DNA from: Antedon bifida
Lineage: Eukaryota > Echinodermata > Crinoidea > Comatulida > Antedonidae
Length of the DNA: 64,000 nucleotides
NCBI GenBank assembly: GCA_963402885.1
Contig: OY727097.1
Location: forward strand, 1 to 64,000
Direction of reading: 5' to 3'
The translations under genes were made by a program, and so were the position numbers. The notes under the pieces were generated by a model that saw only the letters and a list, made by a program, of their open reading frames with translations, searched no databases and was not told the origin of the DNA. Shown here one piece after another: positions 38,672 to 51,425 of this stretch. The first letter of the stretch is position 1; every line of letters begins with the position of its first letter.

Positions 38672-41668
38672 AATTATCCAAAATAGTATATTCATGAAAT
38701 TGGACAATGCTATAAAAATGAATGCTTGTCAAATAATTCTGCATTTAATTAAGTCAGACATTTTTCTTTGAAGCAGATGGTGTACTTTCAATCCTCAACT
38801 GTTGCTTTAGTTTTTCACCTACAGTATCATCTTTATGATCTTCCAGACCTCAACTGTTGAGCAACCGTTTTTAACCTAAAGTATCATCTTCCAGGATCTA
38901 ATTCCAGGATCTCAATCTTCAGATTAGCAATTCCAACAATGTTTTAATTAGCTCAATTCCTTTGAAACAAAATTTCACAAAAAGTGAATATAATCTAAGT
39001 TAGAATGAACCGTGAATAGAGAGAGTGTGCCTTATGTGTGGTTCTACTGTCTAATAAGTCAACTATGATGGATCATTGACTAGCTACAGGAAGCGCACTA
39101 AATTCCTTCTCTTAGCAACAGACTTGGCAAGATCACGGGTATCCATAAGAAGTAATACAATTATTTCAATTACGGAATTACTTACAATACAGAATTATAT
39201 TTTAAAAATGTCCTTAAAAATGTAACCTAAATAAAATAAAATGTTCTGTAAATACAACTAATTAATATGACAATAAAAGATTAACTCTTTGATTTACATT
39301 ATGCATCAAAGAAAATACAGTATGCCGAATTTACATTGAACTGCTTTTAATTACTTGACAACAACATGGATACATAACACAGGAAACAGAGATGGTTAAC
39401 TTTGAACATTTAACCATGGACTAATTGTTACTCCATGCAAAACAAAGTATACTGAATTACTTGAAAAGTATATTAAACTAGTAAATTGACTTTAAAACAT
39501 AAATGAAATCACTTCTACTATATATGCCCTAACCCTACAAATCAACTCAATCACCTGTCATAATTTAATATATAAATATAAACGATAAAATCTAGCATAA
39601 ATATAGACATAATTAGAACAAAACGTAGATTAATGTTGCTTGAATAGAATCATTTTAATGTTCAACTACATGCATTGAGAATGCCCACGTTGTGAACATC
39701 TGTGTCAACAGAAGATTTGCAGCTAGTTTTGAAGGAACAAATAATATTTATAATTATGATTTATGTTTGAAATGCCTTACTGGTAGTAATTAGTTAATAT
39801 AAGAAGATCAACTGCACAAAATAATGAAAATAATAAGATTGTATTATTATCATATATTCGTAAACCAACATAGTGCAAAAGCATGGAGAAATTGGTTTAA
39901 CCTAAAGTACCAGTAAAATAATTCAGTGTAATTCCTAAAGTCATAAACAGAAATGCTGTAGTTGAAACAACAAGGTTAACTTATGACTGTGTTCTCCATT
40001 TTAACTAATTTATTCAAAAGATCTTATGCAAATGATCACATATACAGTATGGTATATGCCACATTGCTACTCTAGCCTATCCACCAAAGAGTGCACTATA
40101 CACATTTGAATGTGAAGAATAAAGGTTTTGTTAATTTCCTAAAACATTACAAATCAAAACTGTATTATATTAGGCATATTATAAACAAATTGACTCCATG
40201 ATGTTATAAAGTTCAAGTCTACCTTTGTTCTCTTTTTACAATTATCATCAGAAATCAAAGTATTGGTTGAAAGCTACTTCAATGGAACTGTAAACTAACA
40301 AAACAAGTAATACAACAATAATACTGTTGTTATTTTCAAGGTTTACTATAATCAAGTTCAGGACATCAATAGGCACCTATTTTAATATGGCTCCAAGAAT
40401 ATTTTGTGACACAATTTAACAAAAACAGTTTCAATACTATGAAATGATGATTATACTATCAATAATCTATTAAATTGATCAGTAAAAACGTACACATTTA
40501 CAAATTATCCAGAATGCAATATACAAACTCACTGTATCACAAATGTTTCCTTGAAGTTTTATGCTGGTGGTGTACAGCTCATTCAAATTATCACTCAAAT
40601 TAACCATGGAGTAAATTTTACTTCATGAATTAACTACTAGTGATGAATTTAAGAGATTTGTGTGGTAATAGTTTCTGAAGGTAAAACTAGTTGGCAAATA
40701 GGTAGATTAAAACAGAGAGGTATACAAATATTATATTATAAATCCAAATGCAAAATACTGAAAAAATGACAATGCTGTGGGTATCAGTGGCTGGATCTCA
40801 ATGGAGATACAAAAGTGAAAAGCTAAATCAAAACGATAAAGTAAAACAGCCAGAAAAGTTAGCAGAGCTTTCGGGCAACACTAGCCCTTCACTTTATCAG
40901 TGCAAATATTATATTATATATATATACAGTATTATTTTATACCTCCCTGATTAAAAACTGGATCTGGATTGATGCATAGCGTTTATACAGTTCAATAAAC
41001 AAATTGTATAATGCAAGAATATTGCTGGTAACTCACTGATTCCACAAAGTAAAACAAATATTACTAACATTTTAAAAGCTGTGTATTTAAAATTATTTCA
41101 ATATTCAAATAATTTTTGAAAATGGGTTTAGGATAAAAAATAAACAATTTATTTTATATTAGCAAATCAGAAACTATCTATAATCAATAGATTCCAAATC
41201 AATTGAAATAAGATTTAAAAAAATGAACATTAGGCACTGAGATAAACACTATACAGAAACAATATATTACCTCATTAGCACCAATAAAATTCCAGTACTA
41301 CTAATATCCTTGTTATAATATTCCAATTCTAAAATGTCACACCATCTACATGTATTGGTATTTGGCATATAAACCAAAAACATTAAACTGTCGTCGTATA
41401 ATAATAGGTAAAGTGATATTGACAATAGGCGTGTATACTGTGATCAGTGAAGCATGAAGACTGAATCATTCAATGAAGTCCTTTTATTATTAACGCCAAC
41501 ATGCTGAGTATTAACTATAATCAATACAATAGCACTATATTGCAACATGTGGTAGTTGAATAAAAAAACAATATTGTCAGATTTGTATAGATATTATTTT
41601 GATGCCAATATTCCACTAAATGAAATAAATCAACACATAATCTTGACAACTCCTAAACATTTAAAAAA

Positions 41669-41822
41669 ATGACAATTATTCATTAAGGAATAAACTATAA
41701 TATTATACAGATATTGACTGCTTATATTTAACCTCTATTAAGCAGTCAATATCTGTATAATATTTTCTGCCACTACAGTGGCAGAAAATATTATAGTTTA
41801 GTCCTTGATGAATAATTGTCAT
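41669..41822. repeat. Nested inverted repeats (three-way foldback)
   Basis: Outer arms 41669-41705 and 41787-41822 are reverse complements with a few mismatches. Between them are two separate hairpins: a perfect 22-bp or longer stem (41703-41724 with 41739-41760), and a perfect 14-bp stem with a 2-base loop (41761-41774 with 41777-41790). It lies upstream of the proximal MCF2L start. No coding content. Confidence 0.85.
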
Positions 41823-43051
41823 GCTGGAAAAATAAAGCATTTAACTAACTGTACTTTTATATTTGCATCCTATAGCCTACCAATGTTTATAGCTAGGATT
41901 GGTAATTACAAATGTATGATACGCATCAATAATTGAATCGTTTATTATTTTTTTAGAATTCGAAATTGTAATCACAAAATGAAAACAAATTTGCTGACAA
42001 AAACTGAACTCAATGTGAACTGTTACAACACCTAGCTTTGTCTAAAGGAAAACCATTAGATTGTATATCAGTGTATAGAAAACCAAGGTTTAAATCTTTA
42101 TCTGAATACTGTTCACAACAATATAGTCTGGATTATGGCATTGTATATAACTACATTCAAGGGAGGATTGTTGAAAATACAGTCTGGCTTGGGAAGAGCA
42201 AGAAAGGAAGTGGAGTGTTCAAAACCAGCTGAATTAATTACTTTTACTGCACTTCAGCACAATGAACCTAATTGGCCTTCATAAATATTAATAACATTTA
42301 ATGTACTGCACTGTATAATATTAAATGTACTCTACTAATATTAATAATTAATAGTGACTGTGATGAATATATTGCTCCTAGGGGAAAATGACAAATGGCA
42401 GCCTCTGTCTCTTAAACTACCAAAACACTGTGGTGTAAATATACATATAACATCTCTGTCACTAGCATAGCGTGCACATTGAATCTAAAATTGTATGTTT
42501 ATTGATTAAATATTATTGAAATGTTGTTTAGGCCCTGGTTAAGATATTTTCCAAAGAAGAACCTTAAAGGAGACATCTGCATCATTCCACCAAATCATCC
42601 AGCTTTATAATTTGTCAGGAGTAATATCATAAAATAATAAAATAACTGCCAATTTAGGCCCCTGGAAAATTACAAATTTCAAAGCACAAAATGTCCAAAG
42701 TGTAGCAGGTGTTGGTTCCCATGTGAGTCACTACTGGATTCATTACATCATGGGGTTTGTCCGGGTTGATAAAGGGTTTTAAAATTTGAATGCGTATAGA
42801 TATGGAGGTGCCATGGATGGTGTGACCAGTACTACCTAGAACTTAGGGTGTTAGGGTTGGTTGTAAGAAGGCACATAGTGAACAAGTTCCATATGTATAT
42901 CACTTCTGAATATTGACATCAGTTTCATAATCATGTTTTGTATTCTCTAAATTAATGACAGCTTACTTAAATACATTAAAAAAAAAATATTTTAAAATTA
43001 AATATTCATGATAAAAATCAATTTTCCAAACAAATCAAATAAAAAACTCAC

Positions 43052-43079
43052 CCATAAACAAATTATTTTGACTATCCAT
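43052..43079 (-). other. Candidate alternative first exon of MCF2L (short)
   Basis: ATG followed by eight codons (MDSQNNLFM) and a GTGAGT donor after one extra base. The phase matches MCF2L exon 2 at 37305, which needs a one-base carry. Only 28 nt, so chance occurrence is possible. Confidence 0.35.
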
Positions 43080-44684
43080 AGCAAATGTCAAACTGCAATA
43101 TTTAAAATCAAGCAGCTTTTATTTATAGTTTAAAGTTAAATTTGTAACTTATACACTATATCAACACGTATAAAGTGCATTATTAAGTTTAAGGATATTT
43201 GGTGAATCACTTCATGTACAGGAAGATAGACAATCACAAGTCTTAATTTCATATTTGGTGAAGAAGACTATATTAGTCAAAAAGTACAATAATTAGTTTG
43301 TGTGACAAACTGTTTTCATACTGAAGCAGGGTTATTCAATAATTATATCAATATTTCAGGACACTTCATGATGTTTACCATCATTTTATAATTAGCCTTT
43401 CACTATATTTCTGTACTTGGTATAAATAATATATATAATATAATATGATATAAAAAAAATATATATTATTCTAAATGGAACATTGTTGAAATTAATTAAT
43501 CTTATTATACAAATATGATTAAGAATTAGGGACTGGCAATCTACCTTTTGTTATCAGTGCTGTAGTTCCACTTGACCTAGATAAAGACAGGCCTACTCAA
43601 TTTGTAGATTATTAATAATTATAGGCCTATCATCTACAAATGCCATGAAAATACTATATTTGAGTAACAGAATTTATAGTTTTAAATATACAAATTGTGG
43701 AAATTAGCCTGTCAACAAAATGTAATACACACTCAAGCATTGAACTCTGACCGACATATTAATTTGTATAGGTCACATTGATTCAGGTGTGCTGCTACAG
43801 AACTCATCAACCCATTAATATCTATAGTGTTTATTAGTAGTTGTCTGTATTATATCTAATTGATTTCTAAAATTTAAATAGTTTGTTCTACTGCACAAGG
43901 AGGTAAAGTTTTCAAAAACACAGTCCAAAACGGACCCACAGTGTACTTGATTGAGAAGGAATGCATCTTGAATGCATCTGTCAGTTTATAGATCTGTATA
44001 ACATTTTACAAATTAATAGAATAAGAATAACATAATTGACATTGACTTTCCTCACCTTCTTGCAGACTGAATAATCTATAGATTATCCCTCTATATAATC
44101 CCATGGTTACTAAACCATCCTTTTTAATCTGTCCTTTTTTAATCAATGTTTTGCACTCCATTTCCATTCATGTCAAACGTCTGTATTTTGAATAAGCCAA
44201 TCTAGCCAAGCATAATCATTACTCACTAATTCACAGTGCAATTACAATACCATAGTAACAGCCTGTGGTAAGATTGGATTTGTTGAACTGCAGTCTATGA
44301 TTATATTCAATTAAGTGCTTACTGAATGATGGAATAGACTATTATACATTATGAGGTAAAAACAAACTTAATATGAATTATTGACCAATACACTGCAAAT
44401 TACAGGTCTAGTAATACATGATTTAGAAATATACATACAGGAAATCATGCAGAAATATAGCTTTTATAGAAAGTTTGTTTTGTGTTCATCATATATTTTT
44501 ATAGGCCTAATTGAAGAAAAAAACTGCTTGATGGAGGAAGGAATTGTTATCAAAAAAGGCATATTAACACGATGTCAGCAAAGAGCTTTTCAACAAGATG
44601 GAAGGGACTCACTACTGCATACCAATATGACAAAAAGTTGTTTGTGAAAAAACAAACAATTACAAAATTACATCAGAAACTTAC

Positions 44685-44772
44685 TCATTAAAGACCATTC
44701 TTCCCCATCAATAGTTATCTGCTCAAATGGACTCTTGGCCCTACTGACTGGACGACTAGGAGGCCATTCCAT
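44685..44772 (-). other. Candidate alternative first exon of MCF2L
   Basis: ATG opens 29 codons (MEWPPSRPVSRAKSPF, later ITIDGEEWSLM) and a GTAAGT donor follows after one extra base, the phase needed by exon 2 at 37305. The composition is protein-like and the donor is strong. Confidence 0.5.
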
Positions 44773-45329
44773 AATCCATGGGATAAAATGTACAGTACTG
44801 TACTATGCCTAAACCATCAAAGAAATACTGTAACAGATAGCTAACATGGTCACTATAATCTGATAATCAATAATTAACAATACAATGTTGGAATGATATT
44901 GATAACCTATAGAGATCAGACAATTCAGTATTACACTGATAGAGGAACAACTATCAAGGTAAAGTGAATGATTAAATGACACTACTGAACAAAAACAAAT
45001 GTATGACTGGTAAACGAACTTCTCCTAAATAAACCAATAAGTTTATCAACTACATAACATTATAAGTAGGACTAAAACTTTAAACATCAATAACCAGGTA
45101 ACAATAATAATATGTCAGATCATGGAATCATGGAATAGTAAAACTGAATATTAAAATTGACCTACTACAATACAAACAAAACAATTGAGCACAAACACGC
45201 AGTATTAACAAGTTCTCAATCCATCTTTACAGTAATAATTATTATTATATATACAGCACACTTCATACTGTCCTAAATATCCAAGTCACATCCGTGGATG
45301 TTAATGTGTTGTTAACCATGGTATATAAC

Positions 45330-45445
45330 TCTAATAGTAATGGTCAGAGGTACTTGAATATAGCTAACTCTAATAGTAATGGTCAGAGGTACTTGAATGT
45401 AGCTAACTCTATAGTAATGATCAGAGGTACTTGAATAGCTAACTC
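45330..45445. repeat. About 40-bp tandem repeat, 3 copies
   Basis: Three copies of a unit containing CTAATAGTAATGGTCAGAGG and TACTTGAAT, slightly diverged, between candidate MCF2L 5' exons. Confidence 0.9.
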
Positions 45446-46237
45446 AAATTGGTTTCAAATGTAAAATAGACAGCACTTCCCATCGCGAGTGTATCAGATA
45501 TTGTTTGCATTAAAGGAAAAACAAGCTACAACCGCATTTGTAACTCTGAAAAAGAGAAAACAGAAACAAACCAATCAAAATAAGTTCAACTTACGTAGTC
45601 TGTAGCTGATAACTTGATCTTCATTATTTGTAGAATGTCTTCTGGAAAAACAGAGAGAATCAAACTCACTGAACAATGAACCAAAAAATGAAAGACTCAT
45701 TTTAACAAATAAATTCCATGTGAATGCAGAGTAGGCCTTATTATATACAAAAATAAGAAATCATCTTCTGAAATTAAAAGCTTTAATCTCACAAGTTAGT
45801 TTGGTCCTTTAGTCTAACCTCACACGACATTAAAAGGCGAAATAGAGCTGTGGAAATACAGCTACAGTAGTTGAATTAATATAAAATATTCATCAATATT
45901 GCAATTGTTTATTATCAACAGGAACAACAAACAGTATTATGATAAGCGTAGTTCATGAATTTCAAATTCTTCTCATAGAATGATGATCAAGGGCTGGTAT
46001 TAATTCACTAATTATGTAGCTAGGAAGGTCAACAAAGTATTTGCATACAATTAATTGACACAGTTTTGAACAGAACACATACTTTTTTACCTTTGCATTT
46101 ACACACAATAGACTAGAAATAAATAAAAGATCAATATTCATTGAAGGACCATCGGGACGTGAGCCTTGAAAGAGTTGGGTACAAATCCGAAATTGTCCCC
46201 ATAATAGTGTTTTTGCAGGAAAAACCAAAAAACATAC

Positions 46238-46343
46238 CATGAATGTAATGATCATGACTGTCAAGAAATGAAGAGTTTGGTGTTTGGTGGGGGAGAGGGG
46301 GGGGGGGGGATGATTGTTGGTGGCGGTTAGGTTGGTTGGCCAT
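46238..46343 (-). other. Candidate distal first exon of MCF2L
   Basis: ATG opens 35 codons (MANQPNRHQQSSPPPPLPHQ, then TPNSSFLDSHDHYIH) and a GTATGT donor follows after one base, again the phase exon 2 accepts. A CpG- and CRE-rich segment lies just upstream. The coding frame crosses a long C/G run, so length variation there would break it. Confidence 0.4.
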
Positions 46344-46539
46344 GTTACAACAAAATAGTTATTACCACTTGTTTCGCGAGAAATTGTGCTCTTATATTAA
46401 TAGGGTATATATTAATAGTAGGTGTAGAAAAAGGGGGTGGGGGTTCTACCACTACTGTCTGTGTTTGTGTGTTTATAATAAATAAAACACAATAATAAAA
46501 TAAAGGTGAAACAAACAATAATAATTTTATTTAAACCAC

Positions 46540-46800
46540 CCTGGCTGGTGGCCTTACGTCACTGATGACGATGTCACTTGAATGAATGCTAATTTAGTAA
46601 TAATGAACTCCCAACTGGCTATCACACAATATTGAAATTCAAGGATTAATACAGGCCTACACAGGCGCAATAATCCGTCGCGGCCGCTAGGCTTCTCAAA
46701 ACGGTCTATTATCAGGGTTCAGGAGGGTGGTGGCCACCACCACCGATGAAACCAAAATTACGTCATTCTGACGATGGAGCATTCTCTACTTCTCTCTACG
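46540..46800 (-). promoter_or_regulatory. Possible distal MCF2L promoter
   Basis: Relatively GC-rich segment upstream of the distal candidate first exon. It has TTACGTCA half-CRE words near 46554 and 46757 and CGTCGCGGCCGC near 46677. Promoter function is inferred from position and composition only. Confidence 0.35.
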
Positions 46801-47087
46801 GAGCGCCATTTATGCCTTTATTTACTTCAGAAAGAGAAATAGAAATAGTACTATAACTGGTCCAGATCACTGAATTGTAATATATTTTGTATGTTAATAC
46901 CATGGAGGTATTATTTTATACCTCCATGTTAATACACTGTGCTCAATTGAACCCAATTTACCACCAGGGGAGCCCAGTGGTATATAGAAATAAAGTCACT
47001 AAATTTTAATAAATTTAAGAAAAAAAAATCCTTTGTTGATATAAAGTTTGCGGTACACCACGTTAGTTCTGAAAAGAACTGTTGATT

Positions 47088-47128
47088 TTCTCGACGTTTC
47101 GATCAATATGCTTTGATCGTCCTCAGGA
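47088..47128 (-). other. Possible Penelope-type terminal motif
   Basis: The minus strand reads CCTGAGGACGATC, a loop, TTGATCGAAACGTCG. This has the CUGANGA and GAAA core pieces of a hammerhead ribozyme around a 7-bp stem, as reported for Penelope-like retroelements. I could not fold a convincing stem III, and the same bases also translate as PEDDQSILIETSRK. Confidence 0.3.
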
Positions 47129-47531
47129 ATAATATCCTTTGTGTTCCCTTTAGCAGAGTAAAAAAGTTAAAATGTTGATGTTGTTAATTTTTACATTAGA
47201 AGATTGCTCAAATAATTAATCATGTAAATAAAACATTTTCCGGCCGGGAACCTATCAGCTTCCCTCTAGTTTGCAAAAGTAATCTCGAAAAGAACTCCAT
47301 GTGGAAAAGAAGCCCATCCAATGACCAAATGAAGGAGCACATGGGCTTCTTTTCGAGGTTTTATGGCAGTCTATAAATAATGCCATGCAACTTTGTTTCT
47401 GATTATAAAAAAGGTCCACTATTTAGGCCTGACATTTACAACCCTCAAAATATCTCTTTTTCAAAATAACAGGAAAAAAATAATTTATTTATTTATTTTT
47501 TTTTAATTTAAAAAAAAAAAAAAGAAAAAAT

Positions 47532-47612
47532 ATCCGTAGAGGTTCGAACCCAAACTACTATAGCTGAGAGCACCCAAAGCTGAGCATTACCCGTTAGGCC
47601 ACAAAGTAGTAC
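47532..47612 (-). repeat. tRNA-derived SINE head, minus strand, copy 1
   Basis: The minus strand has an A-box-like TGGCCTAACGGGTAATGC and a perfect B-box GGTTCGAACC, spaced as in a tRNA. The T stem and anticodon stem pair poorly, so it is a tRNA-derived element and not a functional tRNA. Confidence 0.7.
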
Positions 47613-47706
47613 ATGACTGAACAGCTGATAATAGTCTATTTATACGTGTATTACGTAATTCATCATTTCATCATAAATATCACATTAAGCTTGTTAAAAC
47701 CAAAAT

Positions 47707-47779
47707 GATCAGTTAGCTCAGTCGCCTGAGCGTCGTGTTGACAACACGTATGTCGTGGGTTCGATTCCCACGCTGGTCG
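47707..47779 (+). repeat. tRNA-like SINE head, plus strand, copy 1
   Basis: It folds as a tRNA: acceptor GATCAGT with GCTGGTC, D arm TAGCTCAGTCGCCTGAGC, anticodon loop TTGACAA (anticodon GAC, Val-like), T arm GTGGGTTCGATTCCCAC. A conserved 190-bp body follows through GAGGCAGGGAG, and a T-rich stretch comes after it. Repetition and the attached body indicate a SINE. A reading frame on the other strand (PAWESNPRHTCCQ type) is a tRNA artefact. Confidence 0.8.
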
Positions 47780-49367
47780 GTGGAATAGAGTTAAAGGCAT
47801 GCGGCCACTGTGTTTGGGGTTCACAGAATTATACGTCCCCCTTTCCACCACACATCATGAGGCGACAACATCAATGCATCTGGTGATGTGCTGGAAACGA
47901 CCCCAAAAGGCTGTGGCAGGGCCTTAGTGCTGAGGCAGGGAGAGCACATTTAACATCTTTTTTTTTATTTAATTTTTTTTTTCAACCTGTATTCGATCTC
48001 GTAAATTTTATGTTTGCCGCCCTCAATTTTAAAAGAAATTGAATTTCATATTTTTCATCGCAGGTGTACGAAACGGTTTTTTGGTATGCCGTGCGTTGTT
48101 ATGCAATGGTTGTGCAGGTGTAGTGGGAAATATGGTATTGTTATTCATTCGCGGTCAACACGCCACACTGTTAAATTTTGATTTTGTTAATCAATGTTGC
48201 TACATTGGTAGCGAAATGTCCGATTCATGAAAGATATTGTATTGTAAAATGTTATGAATAAACTTGTATGGTAGTTGGTGTGTATGGCCGCACCGTCTTC
48301 GGAATAAACATGTTTTAAACAGATAGTTTGTCTCCGATGGTTTTTGTATAGGGTTAATGGAGAGTGAAATAAGATCAAATATAGAACATTTGCAAAGATG
48401 CCGATTTCTAGACAAATTTCGAAGCTTAGACTAATTCCGCCGCCGAGCTAGGCCTTATACGAAGTCGAGTTTTAAAGTATAAAACCCCACCTAAAATGTT
48501 GAAGTCGCATCTGGATAATTGAAATGTTAACATTATCATTGGTGATTATGTATAGTTATAAGTATAAGTGCAATTCTTTGCTCCTCATTATTAGCTCTGC
48601 CCCAACCATGATGGACTAATACTGGAGACTTAATATTTAATTTCATATTTAAATGAATTATAGGTACACTTTACGGGGACAAGCTCTATTGTCCTGGTAA
48701 GTCTTATATAGTTTGTTTCATATAATTTAAAATCATGTAAAGTGCCATTTTTTCGGGCGGGAACCTATGCAGCTCTATTTTTCAAAATTGTTTTGCTCAG
48801 CCCCAAGCATGGTGGGGTACTGAAGATTCTTATACATGTTGTTTGAAAAAATAATAGATGTCATTTCCGGAGACCTTGCAGCTCTATTTTAAACAGTTTG
48901 GTATACCGTGCGTTGTTTATGCAAATGAGTTTGTGCAGGTGTATTATGGGGAAGATGGTATTTTAGTCATTCGCGGTCAACACGCCACACTGTTAAATGT
49001 TGTTGTTGTTAATTCTTTACATTAGAAGATTGCTCAAATCATGTAAATAAAACATTTGCCGGCCGGGAACCTATCAGCTCCCTTCTTTTAGTTTGCAAAA
49101 GTACTCTCGAAAAGAACTCCATGTGGAAAAGAAGGCCACCAAAGAGTACTAAAAATGAAGGAGCACATGGGCTTCTTTTAGAGGTTTTATGACAGTCTAT
49201 TTAATGAAAATTAACGCCATGCAACTTTGTTTCTGATTATAAAAAAGGTCCACTTGTTTAGGCCTGACATTTACAACCCTCAGAATATCTCTTTTTCAAA
49301 ATAACAGGAAAAAAATAATTAATTTATTATTTTTTTTATTTATTTTTTTTTTATTAAAAAAAAAAAT

Positions 49368-49450
49368 ATCCGTAGAGGTTCGAACCCAAACTACTAATAG
49401 CTGAGAGCACCCAAAGCTGAGCATTACCCGTTAGGCCACAAAGTAGTACA
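49368..49450 (-). repeat. tRNA-derived SINE head, minus strand, copy 2
   Basis: Same element as at 47532, in the second array unit, with B-box GGTTCGAACC and one inserted base in the anticodon region. Confidence 0.7.
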
Positions 49451-49543
49451 TGACTGAACAGCTGATAATAGTCTATTTATACGTGTATTACGTAATTCAT
49501 CATTTCATCATAAATATCACATTAAGCTTGTTAAAACCAAAAT

Positions 49544-49616
49544 GATCAGTTAGCTCAGTCGCCTGAGCGTCGTGTTGACAACACGTATGTCGTGGGTTCG
49601 ATTCCCACGCTGGTCG
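49544..49616 (+). repeat. tRNA-like SINE head, plus strand, copy 2
   Basis: Identical in all arms to the copy at 47707, with the same downstream body. Confidence 0.8.
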
Positions 49617-51177
49617 GTGGAATAGAGTTAAAGGCATGCGGCCACTGTGTTTGGGGTTCACAGAATTATACGTCCCCCTTTCCACCACACATCATGAGGC
49701 GACAACATCAATGCATCTGGTGATGTGCTGGAAACGACCCCAAAAGGCTGTGGCAGGGCCTTAGTGCTGAGGCAGGGAGAGCACATTTAACATCTTTTTT
49801 TTAATTTAATTTTTTTTTTCAACCTGTATTCGATCTCGTAAATTTTATGTTTGCCGCCCTCAATTTTAAAAGAAATTGAATTTCATATTTTTCATCGCAG
49901 GTGTACGAAACGGTTTTTTGGTATGCCGTGCGTTGTTATGCAATGGTTGTGCAGGTGTAGTGGGAAATATGGTATTGTTATTCATTCGCGGTCAACACGC
50001 CACACTGTTAAATTTTGATTTTGTTAATCAATGTTGCTACATTGGTAGCGAAATGTCCGATTCATGCAAGATATTGTATTGTAAAATGTTATGAATAAAC
50101 TTTTATGGTAGTTGGTGTGTATGGCCGCACCGTCTTCGGAATAAACATGTTTTAAACAGATAGTTTGTCTCCGATGGTTTTTGTATAGGGTTAAAACATT
50201 TGCAAAGATGCCGATTTCTAGACCGTATTTCGAAGCTTAGACTAATTCCGCCGCCGGGCTAGGCCTTATACGAAGTCGAGTTTTAAAGTATAAAACCCCA
50301 CCTAAAATGTTGAAGTCGCATCTGGATAATTGAAATGTTAACATTATCATTGGTGATTATGTATAGTTATAAGTATAAGTGCAATTCTTTGCTCTTCATT
50401 ATTAGCTCTGCCCCAACCATGATGGGCTAATACTGGAGACTTAATATTTAATTTCATATTTCAATGAATTATAGGTGCACTTTACGAGGACAAGCTCTTT
50501 TGTCCTGGTGAGTCTTATATAGTTTGTTTCATATAATTTAAAATCATGTAAAGTGCCATTTTTTCGGGCGGGAACCTATGCAGCTCTATTTTTCAAAATT
50601 GTCTTTGCTCAGCCCCAAGCATGGTGGGGTACTGAAGATTCTTATACATGTCGTTTGAAAAAATAATAGATGTCATTTCCGGAGACCTTGCAGCTCTATT
50701 TTAAACAGTTTGGTATACCGTGCGTTGTTATGCAAATGAGTTTGTGCAGGTGTATTATGGGGAAGATGGTATTTTAGTCATTCGCGGTCAACACGCCACA
50801 CTGTTAAATTTTGTTGTTGTTAATTCTTTACATTAGAAGATTGCTCAAATCATGTAAATAAAACATTTTCCGGCCGGGAACCTATCAGCTCCCTTCTTTT
50901 AGTTTGCAAAAGTACTTTCGAAAAGAACTCCATGTGGAAAAGAAGGCCACCCAAGAGTACTAAAAATGAAGGAGCACATGGGCTTCTTTTAGAGGTTTTA
51001 TGGCAGTCTATTTAATGAAAAATAAAGCCATGCAACTTTGTTTCTGATTATAAAAAAGGTCCACTTGTTTAGGCCTGACATTTACAACCCTCAGAATATC
51101 TCTTTTTCAAAATAACAGGAAAAAAATAATTTATTATTTTTTTTTTTTATTTATTTTTTTTTTATTTAAAAAAAAAT

Positions 51178-51252
51178 ATCCGTAGAGGTTCGAACCCAAA
51201 CTACTATAGCTGAGAGCACCCAAAGCTGAGCATTACCCGTTAGGCCACAAAG
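51178..51252 (-). repeat. tRNA-derived SINE head, minus strand, copy 3
   Basis: Same minus-strand element in the third array unit, next to shortened T/A runs. Confidence 0.7.
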
Positions 51253-51352
51253 TAGTACATGACTGAACAGCTGATAATAGTCTATTTATACGTGTATTAC
51301 GTAATTATTCATTTCATCATAAATATCACATTAAGCTTGTTAAAACCAAAAT

Positions 51353-51425
51353 GATCAGTTAGCTCAGTCGCCTGAGCGTCGTGTTGACAGCACGTATGTC
51401 GTGGGTTCGATTCCCACGCTGGTCG
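51353..51425 (+). repeat. tRNA-like SINE head, plus strand, copy 3
   Basis: As the copy at 47707 but with the anticodon loop TTGACAG. The T-rich stretch after its body is shortened. Confidence 0.8.

Noticed and set aside
42038-44647. Plus-strand frames of 64 and 88 aa opposite the MCF2L 5' region
   Set aside because: No splice context, family likeness or coding composition.
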